A stretch of DNA of 64,000 nt from Mycolicibacterium agri (GTDB taxonomy: Bacteria > Actinomycetota > Actinomycetes > Mycobacteriales > Mycobacteriaceae): positions 1-64,000 of the forward strand of contig NZ_PDCP01000017.1 of assembly GCF_002553505.1 (NCBI RefSeq). The letters run 5' to 3'. Below are positions 41,671-49,565 of this stretch, piece by piece; position 1 is the stretch's first letter; each line of letters begins with the position of its first letter. The position numbers and the translations under genes are program-made. The notes under the pieces are model-generated. The model had not been told where the DNA came from, did no database searches, and saw only the letters and a list, made by a program, of their open reading frames with translations.

Positions 41671-41718
41671 TGCATATTGGTTTGTCCCGCGCCAAACCAC
41701 GAGGGCATACTGACACCC

Positions 41719-43425
41719 ATGCCCTCAGATTCCGGTTCCATCGACATCAAACCCCGCAGCCGCGACGTCACCGACGGCCTCGAGAAGGCCGCCGCCAGGG
41801 GAATGCTCCGGGCGGTAGGCATGGAGGACGACGACTTCGCCAAACCACAGATCGGCGTGGGGTCGTCGTGGAACGAGATCACGCCGTGCAACCTGTCGCT
41901 GGACCGGCTGGCCAAGGCCGTCAAGGACGGTGTGCACTCCGCCGGTGGCTATCCGATGGAGTTCGGCACCATCTCGGTCTCCGACGGCATCTCCATGGGC
42001 CATGAAGGCATGCACTTCTCGCTGGTGAGCCGTGAGATCATCGCCGACAGCGTGGAGACCGTCATGCAGGCCGAGCGCCTCGACGGGTCGGTGCTGCTGG
42101 CCGGCTGCGACAAGTCGCTGCCCGGCATGTTGATGGCCGCCGCCCGGCTCGACCTCGCCAGCGTGTTCCTCTACGCCGGCTCGATCCTGCCCGGCAAGGC
42201 CAAGCTGTCCGACGGCTCCGAGATGGACGTCACGATCATCGACGCGTTCGAGGCGGTCGGCGCCTGTGCGCGCGGCCTGATGTCGCGTGAGGACGTCGAC
42301 GCGATCGAACGCGCGATCTGCCCCGGCGAGGGCGCCTGCGGCGGCATGTACACCGCCAACACCATGGCGTCGGCGGCCGAGGCACTGGGCATGTCGCTGC
42401 CCGGGAGCGCGGCGCCGCCTGCGACCGATCGGCGCCGCGACGGGTTCGCCCGCCGCAGCGGCCAAGCCGTCGTCGAGCTGCTGCGCCGCGGCATCACCAC
42501 CCGCGACATCCTCACCAAAGAGGCGTTCGAGAACGCGATCTCGGTGGTGATGGCGTTCGGCGGCTCCACCAACGCGGTGCTGCATCTGCTGGCCATCGCG
42601 CACGAAGCCAACGTCAAGCTGACCCTCGACGACTTCACCCGCATCGGCCAGAAGGTGCCTCACCTGGCGGACGTGAAGCCGTTCGGCAAGCACGTGATGT
42701 TCGACGTCGACCACATCGGCGGTGTGCCCGTTGTGATGAAGGCGCTGCTGGATGCCGGGCTGCTGCACGGTGATTGCCTCACCGTGACCGGAGAGACGAT
42801 GGCGCAGAACCTGGCCCACATCGCGCCGCCGGATCCCGACGGCAAGGTGTTGCGGGCGCTGAACAACCCGATCCACCCGACCGGCGGCATCACGATCCTG
42901 CACGGCTCGTTGGCCCCGGAGGGCGCCGTGGTGAAGTCGGCAGGCTTCGACAACGACGTGTTCGAAGGCACCGCAAGGGTTTTCGAGCGGGAACGGGCCG
43001 CGCTGGATGCTCTCGAGGACGGCACGATCACCAAGGGCGATGTCGTCGTCATCCGCTACGAAGGCCCCAAGGGTGGGCCGGGCATGCGCGAGATGCTCGC
43101 CATCACCGGCGCGATCAAGGGCGCCGGGCTCGGCAAGGACGTCCTGCTGATGACCGACGGCCGATTCTCCGGGGGCACCACCGGGCTGTGCGTCGGCCAC
43201 ATCGCACCCGAGGCCGTCGACGGCGGACCGATCGCGTTCGTGCGCGACGGTGACCGCGTGCGCCTCGATGTCGCCAAGGGCACCCTCGACGTGCTCGTCG
43301 ACCCGGACGAATTCGAAGCCCGCAAAGAGGGTTTCGAGCCGTTGCCGCCCGTGTACAAGACCGGCGTGCTGTCGAAGTACACCAAGCTCGTCGGCTCGGC
43401 GGCCATCGGGGCGGTCTGCACCTAG
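41719..43425 (+). CDS. ilvD: Dihydroxy-acid dehydratase
   Basis: 568 residues from ATG 41719 ([32 protein letters not shown], split here only for description). IlvD dehydrates 2,3-dihydroxy-3-methylbutanoate (or -pentanoate) in valine, isoleucine and CoA synthesis. Fe-S ligand cysteines are in [15 protein letters not shown] and [17 protein letters not shown]. The C-terminal segment [17 protein letters not shown] and [21 protein letters not shown] is typical. Mycobacterial IlvD carries a copper/oxidant-sensitive cluster, so adjacency to ricR is notable though conserved. Codons 1-14 of the longer frame lie in the promoter and are excluded. Confidence 0.97.
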   Translation: MPSDSGSIDIKPRSRDVTDGLEKAAARGMLRAVGMEDDDFAKPQIGVGSSWNEITPCNLSLDRLAKAVKDGVHSAGGYPMEFGTISVSDGISMGHEGMHFSLVSREIIADSVETVMQAERLDGSVLLAGCDKSLPGMLMAAARLDLASVFLYAGSILPGKAKLSDGSEMDVTIIDAFEAVGACARGLMSREDVDAIERAICPGEGACGGMYTANTMASAAEALGMSLPGSAAPPATDRRRDGFARRSGQAVVELLRRGITTRDILTKEAFENAISVVMAFGGSTNAVLHLLAIAHEANVKLTLDDFTRIGQKVPHLADVKPFGKHVMFDVDHIGGVPVVMKALLDAGLLHGDCLTVTGETMAQNLAHIAPPDPDGKVLRALNNPIHPTGGITILHGSLAPEGAVVKSAGFDNDVFEGTARVFERERAALDALEDGTITKGDVVVIRYEGPKGGPGMREMLAITGAIKGAGLGKDVLLMTDGRFSGGTTGLCVGHIAPEAVDGGPIAFVRDGDRVRLDVAKGTLDVLVDPDEFEARKEGFEPLPPVYKTGVLSKYTKLVGSAAIGAVCT

Positions 43426-43452
43426 GTCCGACCGAAGGGCCAGAGTCGGCGG

Positions 43453-43818
43453 CTAGGTCACCATCCTGTCGATGCGCCGCAGGGCGATCGCCAACACCGG
43501 CAGGTAAGCCGGCGCCCACCACGGCGCCGACATGCTCGCCCGGCAACCCGTGCCGTCGGGTTCGACGGCGTGCGCGGTCGCGGGCACCCCGGCCACCGAC
43601 CACGCCCACCGCCGTCCCGGCTCGAACTCGGTGATCGTGAACGGCAGCGGAACGCCGACGGGCGTGATGACCCGTCCCGTCGCACCGAGGTGGAGCGCGT
43701 CGCCGTCCACCTCACCTCCCGCGACCGTCGGTCCCCACCGCGGCCAGGCCTCGGTGTCGACGAGGACCTGCCACACGGCGTCGGCGGGCGCTTCGATGTG
43801 TCTGCTGACGGTGAGCAT
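43453..43818 (-). CDS. SRPBCC (START-like/polyketide-cyclase) protein
   Basis: 121 residues: LTVSRHIEAPADAVWQVLVDTEAWPRWGPTVAG is the canonical SRPBCC opening, followed by beta strands (GRVITPVGVPLPFTITEFEPGRRWAWSVAG) and a C-terminal helix PVLAIALRRIDRMV. The fold makes a hydrophobic ligand pocket; no catalytic residue can be assigned. Single gene, convergent with ilvD (27-bp gap) and 30 bp downstream of the MHS transporter, possibly co-transcribed with the sugar operon. Confidence 0.87.
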   Translation of the reverse strand: MLTVSRHIEAPADAVWQVLVDTEAWPRWGPTVAGGEVDGDALHLGATGRVITPVGVPLPFTITEFEPGRRWAWSVAGVPATAHAVEPDGTGCRASMSAPWWAPAYLPVLAIALRRIDRMVT

Positions 43819-43848
43819 GGCGGTGGGGTACCCGCTTGCGCTCAGCGG

Positions 43849-45201
43849 CTATGCCGGTGCCGCCTCCACGGAGTCGATGTCGGCTTCACCGCGGATCAAG
43901 GCGTCGACCTCGGCACGCTGTTTCGGACCCCACGTCTCCTTGGTCGCCAGCACGCCGACGAGGCCGACGAGTCCGACCGCGACGTAGAACAGCGCCGGTC
44001 CGATCCAGTCGAACGAATCGGCGAGCAGCACGGCGAGGAACGGCGCGAAGCCGGCGATCGACGCCGCGACCTGGTAGCCGATCGAGGCGCCCGAGGTCCG
44101 CGTCCTGGTGTTGAACAATTCGGCGAACCACGCGGCCTGCGTGCCGGTGAGCACGGCGTGGATGATGCCGATGCCGATGATGAACAGCAGCACGATCAGG
44201 AACGGCTGACCGGTGTTGGCCATCAGATACATCGGGATGCCGAACGCCACTGCCAACAGACACCCGGCCAGATACACGCGCCTGCGGCCGACGTAGTCGG
44301 TGAGGCGTCCGGCGTACAGCGTGGTGCCGACCGCGATGACGCTGGCGATGACCACTGCGGCCAGCGCGATGGTGCGGTCGTCCGGATTCCGCTTGGTGAT
44401 GTAGGACAGCAGGTACGTGGCGGTGAGGTAGTAGGCGCAGGACTCGACGACGCGCAGCGCAATGATGCGCAGGATGTTGCGCCAGTCCTCCCGGATAACG
44501 GTCAGGAACGGGTTGCGCACCACCTTGCCTTCGGCCTTGACCATCTCGAACTCCGGCGACTCGGCGAGCCGCAGGCGCACATACAGGCCGACGATGATCA
44601 GAATTGCGCTGGCCAAAAACGGGATGCGCCAAGACCAGTCGCTGTCCAGCGGCGCCGCGGACAGAAACGCGATGTTGGCCAGCGCGATGCCGAGCGGGTT
44701 ACCCGCCTGCGGGATGGCCGCGAACCGGCCACGTTGGCGCCATGGCGCGTGTTCGAACGCCATCAGCACCGCACCGCCCCACTCGGCCCCGAACGCCAAG
44801 CCCTGGATCATGCGAATGGCCACGAGCAGGGTCGGCGCCAACACGCCGACCTGTGCGTAGGTGGGCAGCAGACCGATCGAGAACGTCGCGATGCCCATCA
44901 CGAGCAGCGCACCGACCAGAACCGGCTTGCGGCCGAACCGGTCGGCCAGGAATCCGCCGACGCTGCCGCCGATGGGGCGCATCAAGAACCCGACACCCAA
45001 GGTCGCGAACGACAGCAGCGTGCCGACGACCGGATCGGATTCCGGGAAGAACGCGTTGCCGAAGTACAGCGCGGAAGCGGTGCCGTAGGCGACGAAGTCG
45101 TAGTTCTCGACGCAGGTTCCTGCGGCCGCGCCCAGTGCGGTTCGAAGCTTTCCGGGCGAGCCGTGTTCAGCCTGCCGCCTCTCGTCCATGGCGGTGCTCA
45201 T
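43849..45201 (-). CDS. Metabolite:H+ symporter (MHS-family MFS) of the sugar operon
   Basis: 450 residues, 12 helices, MHS-type: GTCVENYDFVAYGTASALYFG (helix 1), RPIGGSVGGFLADRFGRKPVL (loop 2-3 signature) and IRMIQGLAFGAEWGGAVLMAFEHAP around helix 4-5. The family takes up organic acids, osmolytes or polyols with protons; the substrate here is unknown but presumably feeds the adjacent kinase and isomerase. Its ATG overlaps the rpiB stop by ATGA. Last gene of the LacI-controlled operon. Confidence 0.9.
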   Translation of the reverse strand: MSTAMDERRQAEHGSPGKLRTALGAAAGTCVENYDFVAYGTASALYFGNAFFPESDPVVGTLLSFATLGVGFLMRPIGGSVGGFLADRFGRKPVLVGALLVMGIATFSIGLLPTYAQVGVLAPTLLVAIRMIQGLAFGAEWGGAVLMAFEHAPWRQRGRFAAIPQAGNPLGIALANIAFLSAAPLDSDWSWRIPFLASAILIIVGLYVRLRLAESPEFEMVKAEGKVVRNPFLTVIREDWRNILRIIALRVVESCAYYLTATYLLSYITKRNPDDRTIALAAVVIASVIAVGTTLYAGRLTDYVGRRRVYLAGCLLAVAFGIPMYLMANTGQPFLIVLLFIIGIGIIHAVLTGTQAAWFAELFNTRTRTSGASIGYQVAASIAGFAPFLAVLLADSFDWIGPALFYVAVGLVGLVGVLATKETWGPKQRAEVDALIRGEADIDSVEAAPA

Positions 45202-45686
45202 CGTGTTATCTCCTTTGACATTTCCTCACCCAGCTGCTGAGCCGCGTTGCGTTCGAGCTCATGCAGTTTGCGGACGCGCCGCACTGTGTCGGCGTCGTCG
45301 TCGAAGCGCGCGTTCAGGAACGCCTCGATGACCTCGGCCGCTATCGCCGGCCCAATGACCCACGCGCCCATGGCGACTGCGTTCGCGTCGTCGTGTTCGA
45401 CGCTCTGGTGCGCGGAGTACACGTCGTGCGCGAGCGCGCATCGGATGCCGGGAATCTTGTTGGCCGCCATCACCGCGCCCTGACCGGTTCCGCAGACCAG
45501 CACGGCTTTGTCGGCTTCACCGCGGACGACGAGTTTGCAGGTGTCCCAGGTGATGTCGGGGAAATCGACCGGGGCGTCGCTTTGCGTACCCGTATCGATG
45601 ACCTCATGACCGAGACGCTCGAGCGCTCCGCGGACGTGCGCCTTGAGCGAATAACCCGCGTGGTCGTTGCCCAGTGCGATTCTCAT
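45198..45686 (-). CDS. rpiB: RpiB/LacA-family sugar-phosphate isomerase
   Basis: 162 residues from ATG 45686. Pattern MRIALGNDHAGYSLKAHVRGAL, then LVCGTGQGAVMAANKIPGIRCAL with the catalytic Cys (about 66), and VEHDDANAVAMGAWVIG. RpiB interconverts ribose-5-P and ribulose-5-P, but relatives isomerise allose-6-P, galactose-6-P or erythrulose phosphates, and catabolic operons often recruit such paralogues. Overlaps rbsK by ATGA and the transporter by ATGA. A separate housekeeping RpiB elsewhere is expected, making a catabolic role here likely. Confidence 0.9.
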   Translation of the reverse strand: MRIALGNDHAGYSLKAHVRGALERLGHEVIDTGTQSDAPVDFPDITWDTCKLVVRGEADKAVLVCGTGQGAVMAANKIPGIRCALAHDVYSAHQSVEHDDANAVAMGAWVIGPAIAAEVIEAFLNARFDDDADTVRRVRKLHELERNAAQQLGEEMSKEITR

Positions 45687-46570
45687 CGCGTTCCTTCCGG
45701 TAGTTCGTTGCGGTAGGGGATGGAGTCGATGGCGCCCGCCCGTGTCACGGCGAGACCTGCTGCCTGGACTGCGGTTTCGATGGCACCGATGATGTCGTCG
45801 CGCCGGGCGGCCAGATGCGCCGCTACATAGCCGATGAACGTGTCGCCCGCGGCGGTGGTGTCCACCGCATGCACGTCGGCTGCCGCGACGTGCTCGACCC
45901 GACCCCGGTGTGTCACCGAAGCGCCCTCGGCTCCCGCCGTGCAGATCACCGTCGCCTCGGCCTGTCGAGCCAGGCCCGCGATGTCGTCGCCGAGTTGGGC
46001 GAGTTCGTGCTCGTTGACGATCAGTAGGTCCACGTCGTCGAACAGCCCGCACACCGACTCGGGCACCGGAGTCGGATTGAGAAGCACCCCTGCGCCCGCG
46101 GCCGAAGCCACCCGAGCGGCGTGCCGAACCAGGAGCTCGGGCGTCTCCAGCTGCAGCAGCAACAGGTCGCCGTCGCCGATGCCGCGCAGCCCCGCGTCGA
46201 TATCGTCGACGGCCAGTTTGTCGTTGGCGCCCGGTGAGACGACGATCGTGTTCTCGCCGCGCGCGTCCACCGTGATGAGCGCGCGTCCGGTCGGCGCGTC
46301 GGGGATCACCCGCACATGCCCGGTGTCGATGTCCTGCCTCTGCAGCGCTTGCGAGACGACCGCGCCGTCTCCGTCGTCGCCGATCGCGCCGATGATGGTG
46401 GTGGCAGCGCCCGCCCGCGCCGCAGCCACGGCCTGGTTCGCGCCCTTGCCGCCGGCGGAGACGATGATGTCGGACGCCAGCATCGTCTCGCCCGGCTTGG
46501 GAATCCTGGCGACCTGCACCCGATGGTCGGCATTCAGGCTGCCGACCACGAAAACCCGTCCGGCGCTCAC
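45683..46570 (-). CDS. rbsK: Ribokinase-family (PfkB) sugar kinase
   Basis: 295 residues from GTG 46570, overlapping the LacI stop (GTGA). PfkB motifs: GSLNADHRVQVARIPKPGET and SAGGKGANQAVAAARAGA near the N-terminus, and DTTAAGDTFIGYVAAHLA with the catalytic Asp (about 243) near the C-terminus; LLNPTPVPE and VNEHELAQLG in between. Phosphorylates a sugar, ribose by family default. Together with the RpiB-type isomerase it would feed the pentose phosphate pathway. Confidence 0.92.
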   Translation of the reverse strand: MSAGRVFVVGSLNADHRVQVARIPKPGETMLASDIIVSAGGKGANQAVAAARAGAATTIIGAIGDDGDGAVVSQALQRQDIDTGHVRVIPDAPTGRALITVDARGENTIVVSPGANDKLAVDDIDAGLRGIGDGDLLLLQLETPELLVRHAARVASAAGAGVLLNPTPVPESVCGLFDDVDLLIVNEHELAQLGDDIAGLARQAEATVICTAGAEGASVTHRGRVEHVAAADVHAVDTTAAGDTFIGYVAAHLAARRDDIIGAIETAVQAAGLAVTRAGAIDSIPYRNELPEGTR

Positions 46571-47604
46571 GATTTCGTCCTCGTCGACCTGTCGATGAAC
46601 GTCGTCGGGAGCACGACGGATTCGGGTTCTTCGCCTTCGACGACGCTCAGGAGCAGTTCGACCGCGCAGCGCCCGACCGCCCCGGCATCCTGGGCGATCA
46701 CCGAGATCGGCGGGTCGAAGTGGGCCAGCCATTCGATGTCGTCGAACGCCACCACCTCGATGTCCGACCCGATGTGCAGGCCGCGCTGCCGCGTCGCCGC
46801 AAGCGCACCCAGCGCCATCAGGTTGTCGGCGGCAAGAATCGCGGTCGGCCGGTCGGGAGCGGCGAGCAACTGCTGGGCCGCCCTGACACCGCTTTGCTCC
46901 TGGAAGTCGCCGAACGTGATCAGGCTGGGGTCGACGTCGATGCCGTGCCGCGGAAGCGCGTCGATGAAGGCGTCATAGCGTTGGCGGCCGGTTGAGATCG
47001 CCTGCGGCCCAGCGATATAGCCGATGCGGCTGTGGCCCGCCGCTGTGAGGCTGGCGATCGCCTCCTCGATGCCGGGCCTGCTGTCGGTGGTCACGCTCGG
47101 CACGTCGAAACCCTCGACGGTGCGGTCGACGAAGACGACGGGCATGCGGCTTTCGATCAACGCCTCCAGGCTGCCCGAGCCGCGACCCTGCGGGGCCAGC
47201 ACGACACCGTCGACGCGCTGCATGAGGAACGTCTCGATGTAGCGGTCCTGCTGCTCGACGTTCTCGTTGGCGTTGCCGAGGAGCGTGACGTAGTCCGCGC
47301 CCAGCGCCGCCTGCTCCGCGGCATGAGCGACGTCGGCGAAGAAGGGGTTGCGGACGTCGGACACGAGTAGGCCGATGGCGTGCGTCCTGGTCAACCGTAG
47401 CGACCGTGCCTGTGCGTTCGGGCGATAGCCGAGCTCGGTCACGGCCTGCGTGACGCGGGCCCGCGCGTCGGCCGACGTGGCCGGATGCCCGGACAGCACC
47501 CGCGACGCCGTCCCCAGTGACACCCCCGCGTGCGCGGCGACGTCACGGATGGTGACCCCTCTACCTGCCAACTCGCCAATCCTCGTCGATGGGAACGTTT
47601 CCAT
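46567..47604 (-). CDS. LacI-family repressor of the sugar operon
   Basis: 345 residues from ATG 47604. N-terminal helix-turn-helix VTIRDVAAHAGVSLGTASRVLSGHPATS with hinge helix, then the periplasmic-binding-like effector domain (AIGLLVSDVRNPFFADVAHAAEQAA, VDGVVLAPQG, RIGYIAGPQ, TAILAADNLMALGALAA). The ATG lies exactly at the junction of two tandem 14-bp operators, so repressor binding would cover the start. An internal TTG or GTC-proximal start 11-16 codons later cannot be excluded. Represses its own operon (kinase, isomerase, transporter) until a sugar or sugar phosphate binds. Confidence 0.92.
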   Translation of the reverse strand: METFPSTRIGELAGRGVTIRDVAAHAGVSLGTASRVLSGHPATSADARARVTQAVTELGYRPNAQARSLRLTRTHAIGLLVSDVRNPFFADVAHAAEQAALGADYVTLLGNANENVEQQDRYIETFLMQRVDGVVLAPQGRGSGSLEALIESRMPVVFVDRTVEGFDVPSVTTDSRPGIEEAIASLTAAGHSRIGYIAGPQAISTGRQRYDAFIDALPRHGIDVDPSLITFGDFQEQSGVRAAQQLLAAPDRPTAILAADNLMALGALAATRQRGLHIGSDIEVVAFDDIEWLAHFDPPISVIAQDAGAVGRCAVELLLSVVEGEEPESVVLPTTFIDRSTRTKS

Positions 47605-47617
47605 GGGAACGTTTCCA
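47590..47617. promoter_or_regulatory. Tandem LacI-type operators
   Basis: TGGGAACGTTTCCA occurs twice head-to-tail with no gap (47590-47603 and 47604-47617). Each is a near-palindrome (GGAAACGTTCC-type with central CG) of the LacI/GalR class. They overlap the LacI start codon and the predicted transcription start. Confidence 0.85.
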
Positions 47618-47620
47618 CGT

Positions 47621-47649
47621 AAGCTAGGTCACAGCGAATTTCAAGTCAA
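47621..47649 (-). promoter_or_regulatory. Predicted promoter of the lacI-rbsK-rpiB-MHS operon
   Basis: On the minus strand TTGACT (47649-47644) is separated by 17 bp from TAGCTT (47626-47621). Transcription would start near 47614, inside the second operator and about 10 bases before the ATG, giving a nearly leaderless mRNA. Sequence match to a sigma-70/SigA consensus by eye. Confidence 0.6.
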
Positions 47650-47678
47650 CCCGGCTGGTCAGACCGGTTTGGGCGGCG

Positions 47679-47719
47679 TGTCAGGTGTTGCGGCCGCCTT
47701 GTCAGGTGTTGCGGCCGCC
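47679..47719. repeat. 20-bp tandem duplication at the SDR gene stop
   Basis: TGTCAGGTGTTGCGGCCGCC is repeated with a 21-bp period (47679-47698 and 47700-47719). It duplicates the last codons and stop of the SDR gene, so the second copy forms its 3' flank. Recent slippage or repair event; no function evident. Confidence 0.85.
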
Positions 47720-48400
47720 GTTGACGCCGAGGATCTGGCCGGTGATGTAGCCGGCCTCCTCCGACACCAGGAATGCGCACGCCGCGGCGATGTCCTCGGG
47801 CGTGCCGATCCGGCGCACCGGCGTCATCGCGATCGTCTTCTCGACATTGGTGAACCCGCGCTGTTCGGCGCTGCGCAGCATCGGGGTGTCGATGAAGCCC
47901 GGTGGTATGGCGTTGACGGTGATGCCACTCGGCCCGTATTCGAGCGCCAACGACTTCGTCAGTCCGTTGACGGCGGATTTCGCTGCGACGTAGTGCGCCA
48001 TGCCCGCGACACCGGAGTGCGTGCTGGACGAACTGATGTTGACGATCCGGCCCCAGCCCACTTCCACCATTTCTCCGATCACGGCCTGACAGCAGTGAAA
48101 CACGCCGTTGAGGTTGACGTTGAGCACCCGCTGCCACGTGTCGAAGGTGATGTCGCCAAAGCTCGAAAATCCGTCCAACCCTGCCGCATTCACAAGCACC
48201 GAGACCGGGCCTAGCTGCGAGCGGATCTTGTCAAGGGCCGTGTCGACCTGCTCGCGATCGGTCACGTCGGCGGTGTATGCGAAATCGTATTCCGACGGTT
48301 GCAGGTCGATCGTCGCGACGTGATGGCCGTCGGCCGCGAGTCGCTGCGCGATGGCGCGGCCGATCCCCGACGCTCCGCCGGTGACGACGGCTGTCTTCAT
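47702..48400 (-). CDS. Short-chain dehydrogenase/reductase
   Basis: 232 residues from ATG 48400 (AAAGGAC upstream). Classical SDR: the NAD(P) site TAVVTGGASGIGRAIAQRL, DLQPS (an acidic residue after beta-2 suggests NAD preference), VNAAGLDGF, the catalytic Ser in VNISSSSTHSG and YVAAKSAVNG with Tyr and Lys, and the C-terminal AYITGQ-like segment AGYITGQILGVNGG. Reduces or oxidises an unknown alcohol/ketone. Overlaps the TetR gene by ATGA, so both are one unit. Confidence 0.92.
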   Translation of the reverse strand: MKTAVVTGGASGIGRAIAQRLAADGHHVATIDLQPSEYDFAYTADVTDREQVDTALDKIRSQLGPVSVLVNAAGLDGFSSFGDITFDTWQRVLNVNLNGVFHCCQAVIGEMVEVGWGRIVNISSSSTHSGVAGMAHYVAAKSAVNGLTKSLALEYGPSGITVNAIPPGFIDTPMLRSAEQRGFTNVEKTIAMTPVRRIGTPEDIAAACAFLVSEEAGYITGQILGVNGGRNT

Positions 48401-48954
48401 GAACGGTGTCCTTTCTTGCGCAGCCCCAGGGTGCGGCGCCCGGTTTCCATGAGGTGGTCGAGCAGGGCGTCGTCGCCGACGTCGAGCCACGTCGGGCCGA
48501 CGGCACTGGAGATCCCGGCCAGCACGACTGTGGCCTTTATCAGTCCCGCCGGATCCGGTTCGGATCCGGCGAGCAGTGCGAGTTGGCGATTGATCAGGTC
48601 GGCCCATTGCGGTTGCCCGCGCAGCAGCGTCGTCACGCTGGGATCGCAGGCCAGCACCGAGACCAGCGCCCGATTCGCCACTGCCAGTTCGACATAGCCA
48701 CGCAGCATGTGCTCGGCGCGGGTGGCGGAGCTGCCGTGGACCTCGGCCGCGGCGACGACAGCGCCGAGTTGTTCGCGCATCGGTTCGACGACGGCGTTCA
48801 GCAACTCCTCGCGGGTGCGGAAGTGGTAGTAGATGGCCGCCTTGGTGAACCCCATTTCATCGGCGATCATCTGCAGCGACGTGCCGGCGAAGCTGTGCCG
48901 GGTGAACAGGTCGACGGCGACGTCGATCAAGCGCTGCCGCGTATCGGGCTGCAT
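48397..48954 (-). CDS. TetR-family regulator of the SDR unit
   Basis: 185 residues from ATG 48954, chosen because GGAG lies 9 bases upstream; GTG 48969 would add 5 residues. N-terminal helix-turn-helix: RQRLIDVAVDLFTRHSFAGTSLQMIADEMGFTKAAIYYHFRTREELLNAVV is split in sense between helices 1-4. The C-terminal ligand domain is all helical. Translationally coupled to the SDR gene it probably controls, together with itself, through a palindrome 40 bp upstream. Confidence 0.9.
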   Translation of the reverse strand: MQPDTRQRLIDVAVDLFTRHSFAGTSLQMIADEMGFTKAAIYYHFRTREELLNAVVEPMREQLGAVVAAAEVHGSSATRAEHMLRGYVELAVANRALVSVLACDPSVTTLLRGQPQWADLINRQLALLAGSEPDPAGLIKATVVLAGISSAVGPTWLDVGDDALLDHLMETGRRTLGLRKKGHRS

Positions 48955-48993
48955 TGTCGACGTCTCCACGCTTGCCGAGCGTACAGCACGCCA

Positions 48994-49009
48994 CTTGTCG
49001 ATCGTAAAG
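48994..49009. promoter_or_regulatory. Candidate TetR operator
   Basis: CTTGTCGATCGTAAAG is an imperfect palindrome (CTT-N2-CGATCG-N2-AAG) 40 bp upstream of the TetR start, in the 132-bp gap to the plus-strand gene at 49087. Size and place fit an autoregulatory TetR site. Modest support. Confidence 0.45.
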
Positions 49010-49086
49010 TCAATGGTAGAGCAGACTAGCTGCCAGGTTGCTGTGAGAGTCGATTGAAGGGGCGTAGTTGGGGTAGCGTTGACACA

Positions 49087-49554
49087 GTGAATCTCGGTAT
49101 CTGGGGCGATCTGACCATCCTTGCCGCGGTAGTGGAAATATCCTTGGCGACTTGCGTATTCGTCTACATCAGCCGGCTGGAGAAGCGGAGATCGCATCCG
49201 CTCGGCGACCAACTGGGCGCCCACAAAGCGGTGCTGGCCAAGCTGCGCAAGCGCGAACCGATGACGCAGGACGAAATCGACTACGCCGCCGAGCTTGTCG
49301 CCGATGCGCGGTCACCGCTGGCATACGCGATCCCGGCCGCGCTGTTCACAATGGGCTTCTTCTACGTGGTCGGCTGCCTGTTCATGCTGCATCTCGATGG
49401 CGGCAATCCGTCATTCCGGACCTTCATCGGCGGTATCCCGATGCTCACCTCGATGAACATCGCAGCACAGCTGCGACGGGTGGCGCGGCTGCGCAGGAAC
49501 CTGCAGCAGGTGCCGGTCAAGGCCACCGAGTCCGACGAACTCGCAATCGCCTAG
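49087..49554 (+). CDS. Conserved two-to-three-helix membrane protein (possibly Rv0188-like)
   Basis: 155 residues from GTG 49087. Helix 1 (ILAAVVEISLATCVFVYISRL, residues about 10-30), a charged cytoplasmic stretch with PMTQDEIDYAAELVADARSP, then helices around 83-103 and 115-130. No catalytic motif is recognised. Size, topology and its place near the ilvD/Rv0187-like genes suggest the M. tuberculosis Rv0188 equivalent, from memory only. Convergent with the mmpL gene, 11 bp apart. A TTG start at 49054 is possible but unlikely. Confidence 0.75.
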   Translation: MNLGIWGDLTILAAVVEISLATCVFVYISRLEKRRSHPLGDQLGAHKAVLAKLRKREPMTQDEIDYAAELVADARSPLAYAIPAALFTMGFFYVVGCLFMLHLDGGNPSFRTFIGGIPMLTSMNIAAQLRRVARLRRNLQQVPVKATESDELAIA

Positions 49555-49565
49555 ACCCCGAACAG

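Noticed and set aside
41641..41718. Riboswitch or leader-peptide attenuator before ilvD
   Set aside because: Only 78 bp are available and are filled by the RicR operator and promoter; no run of branched-chain codons or structured leader.
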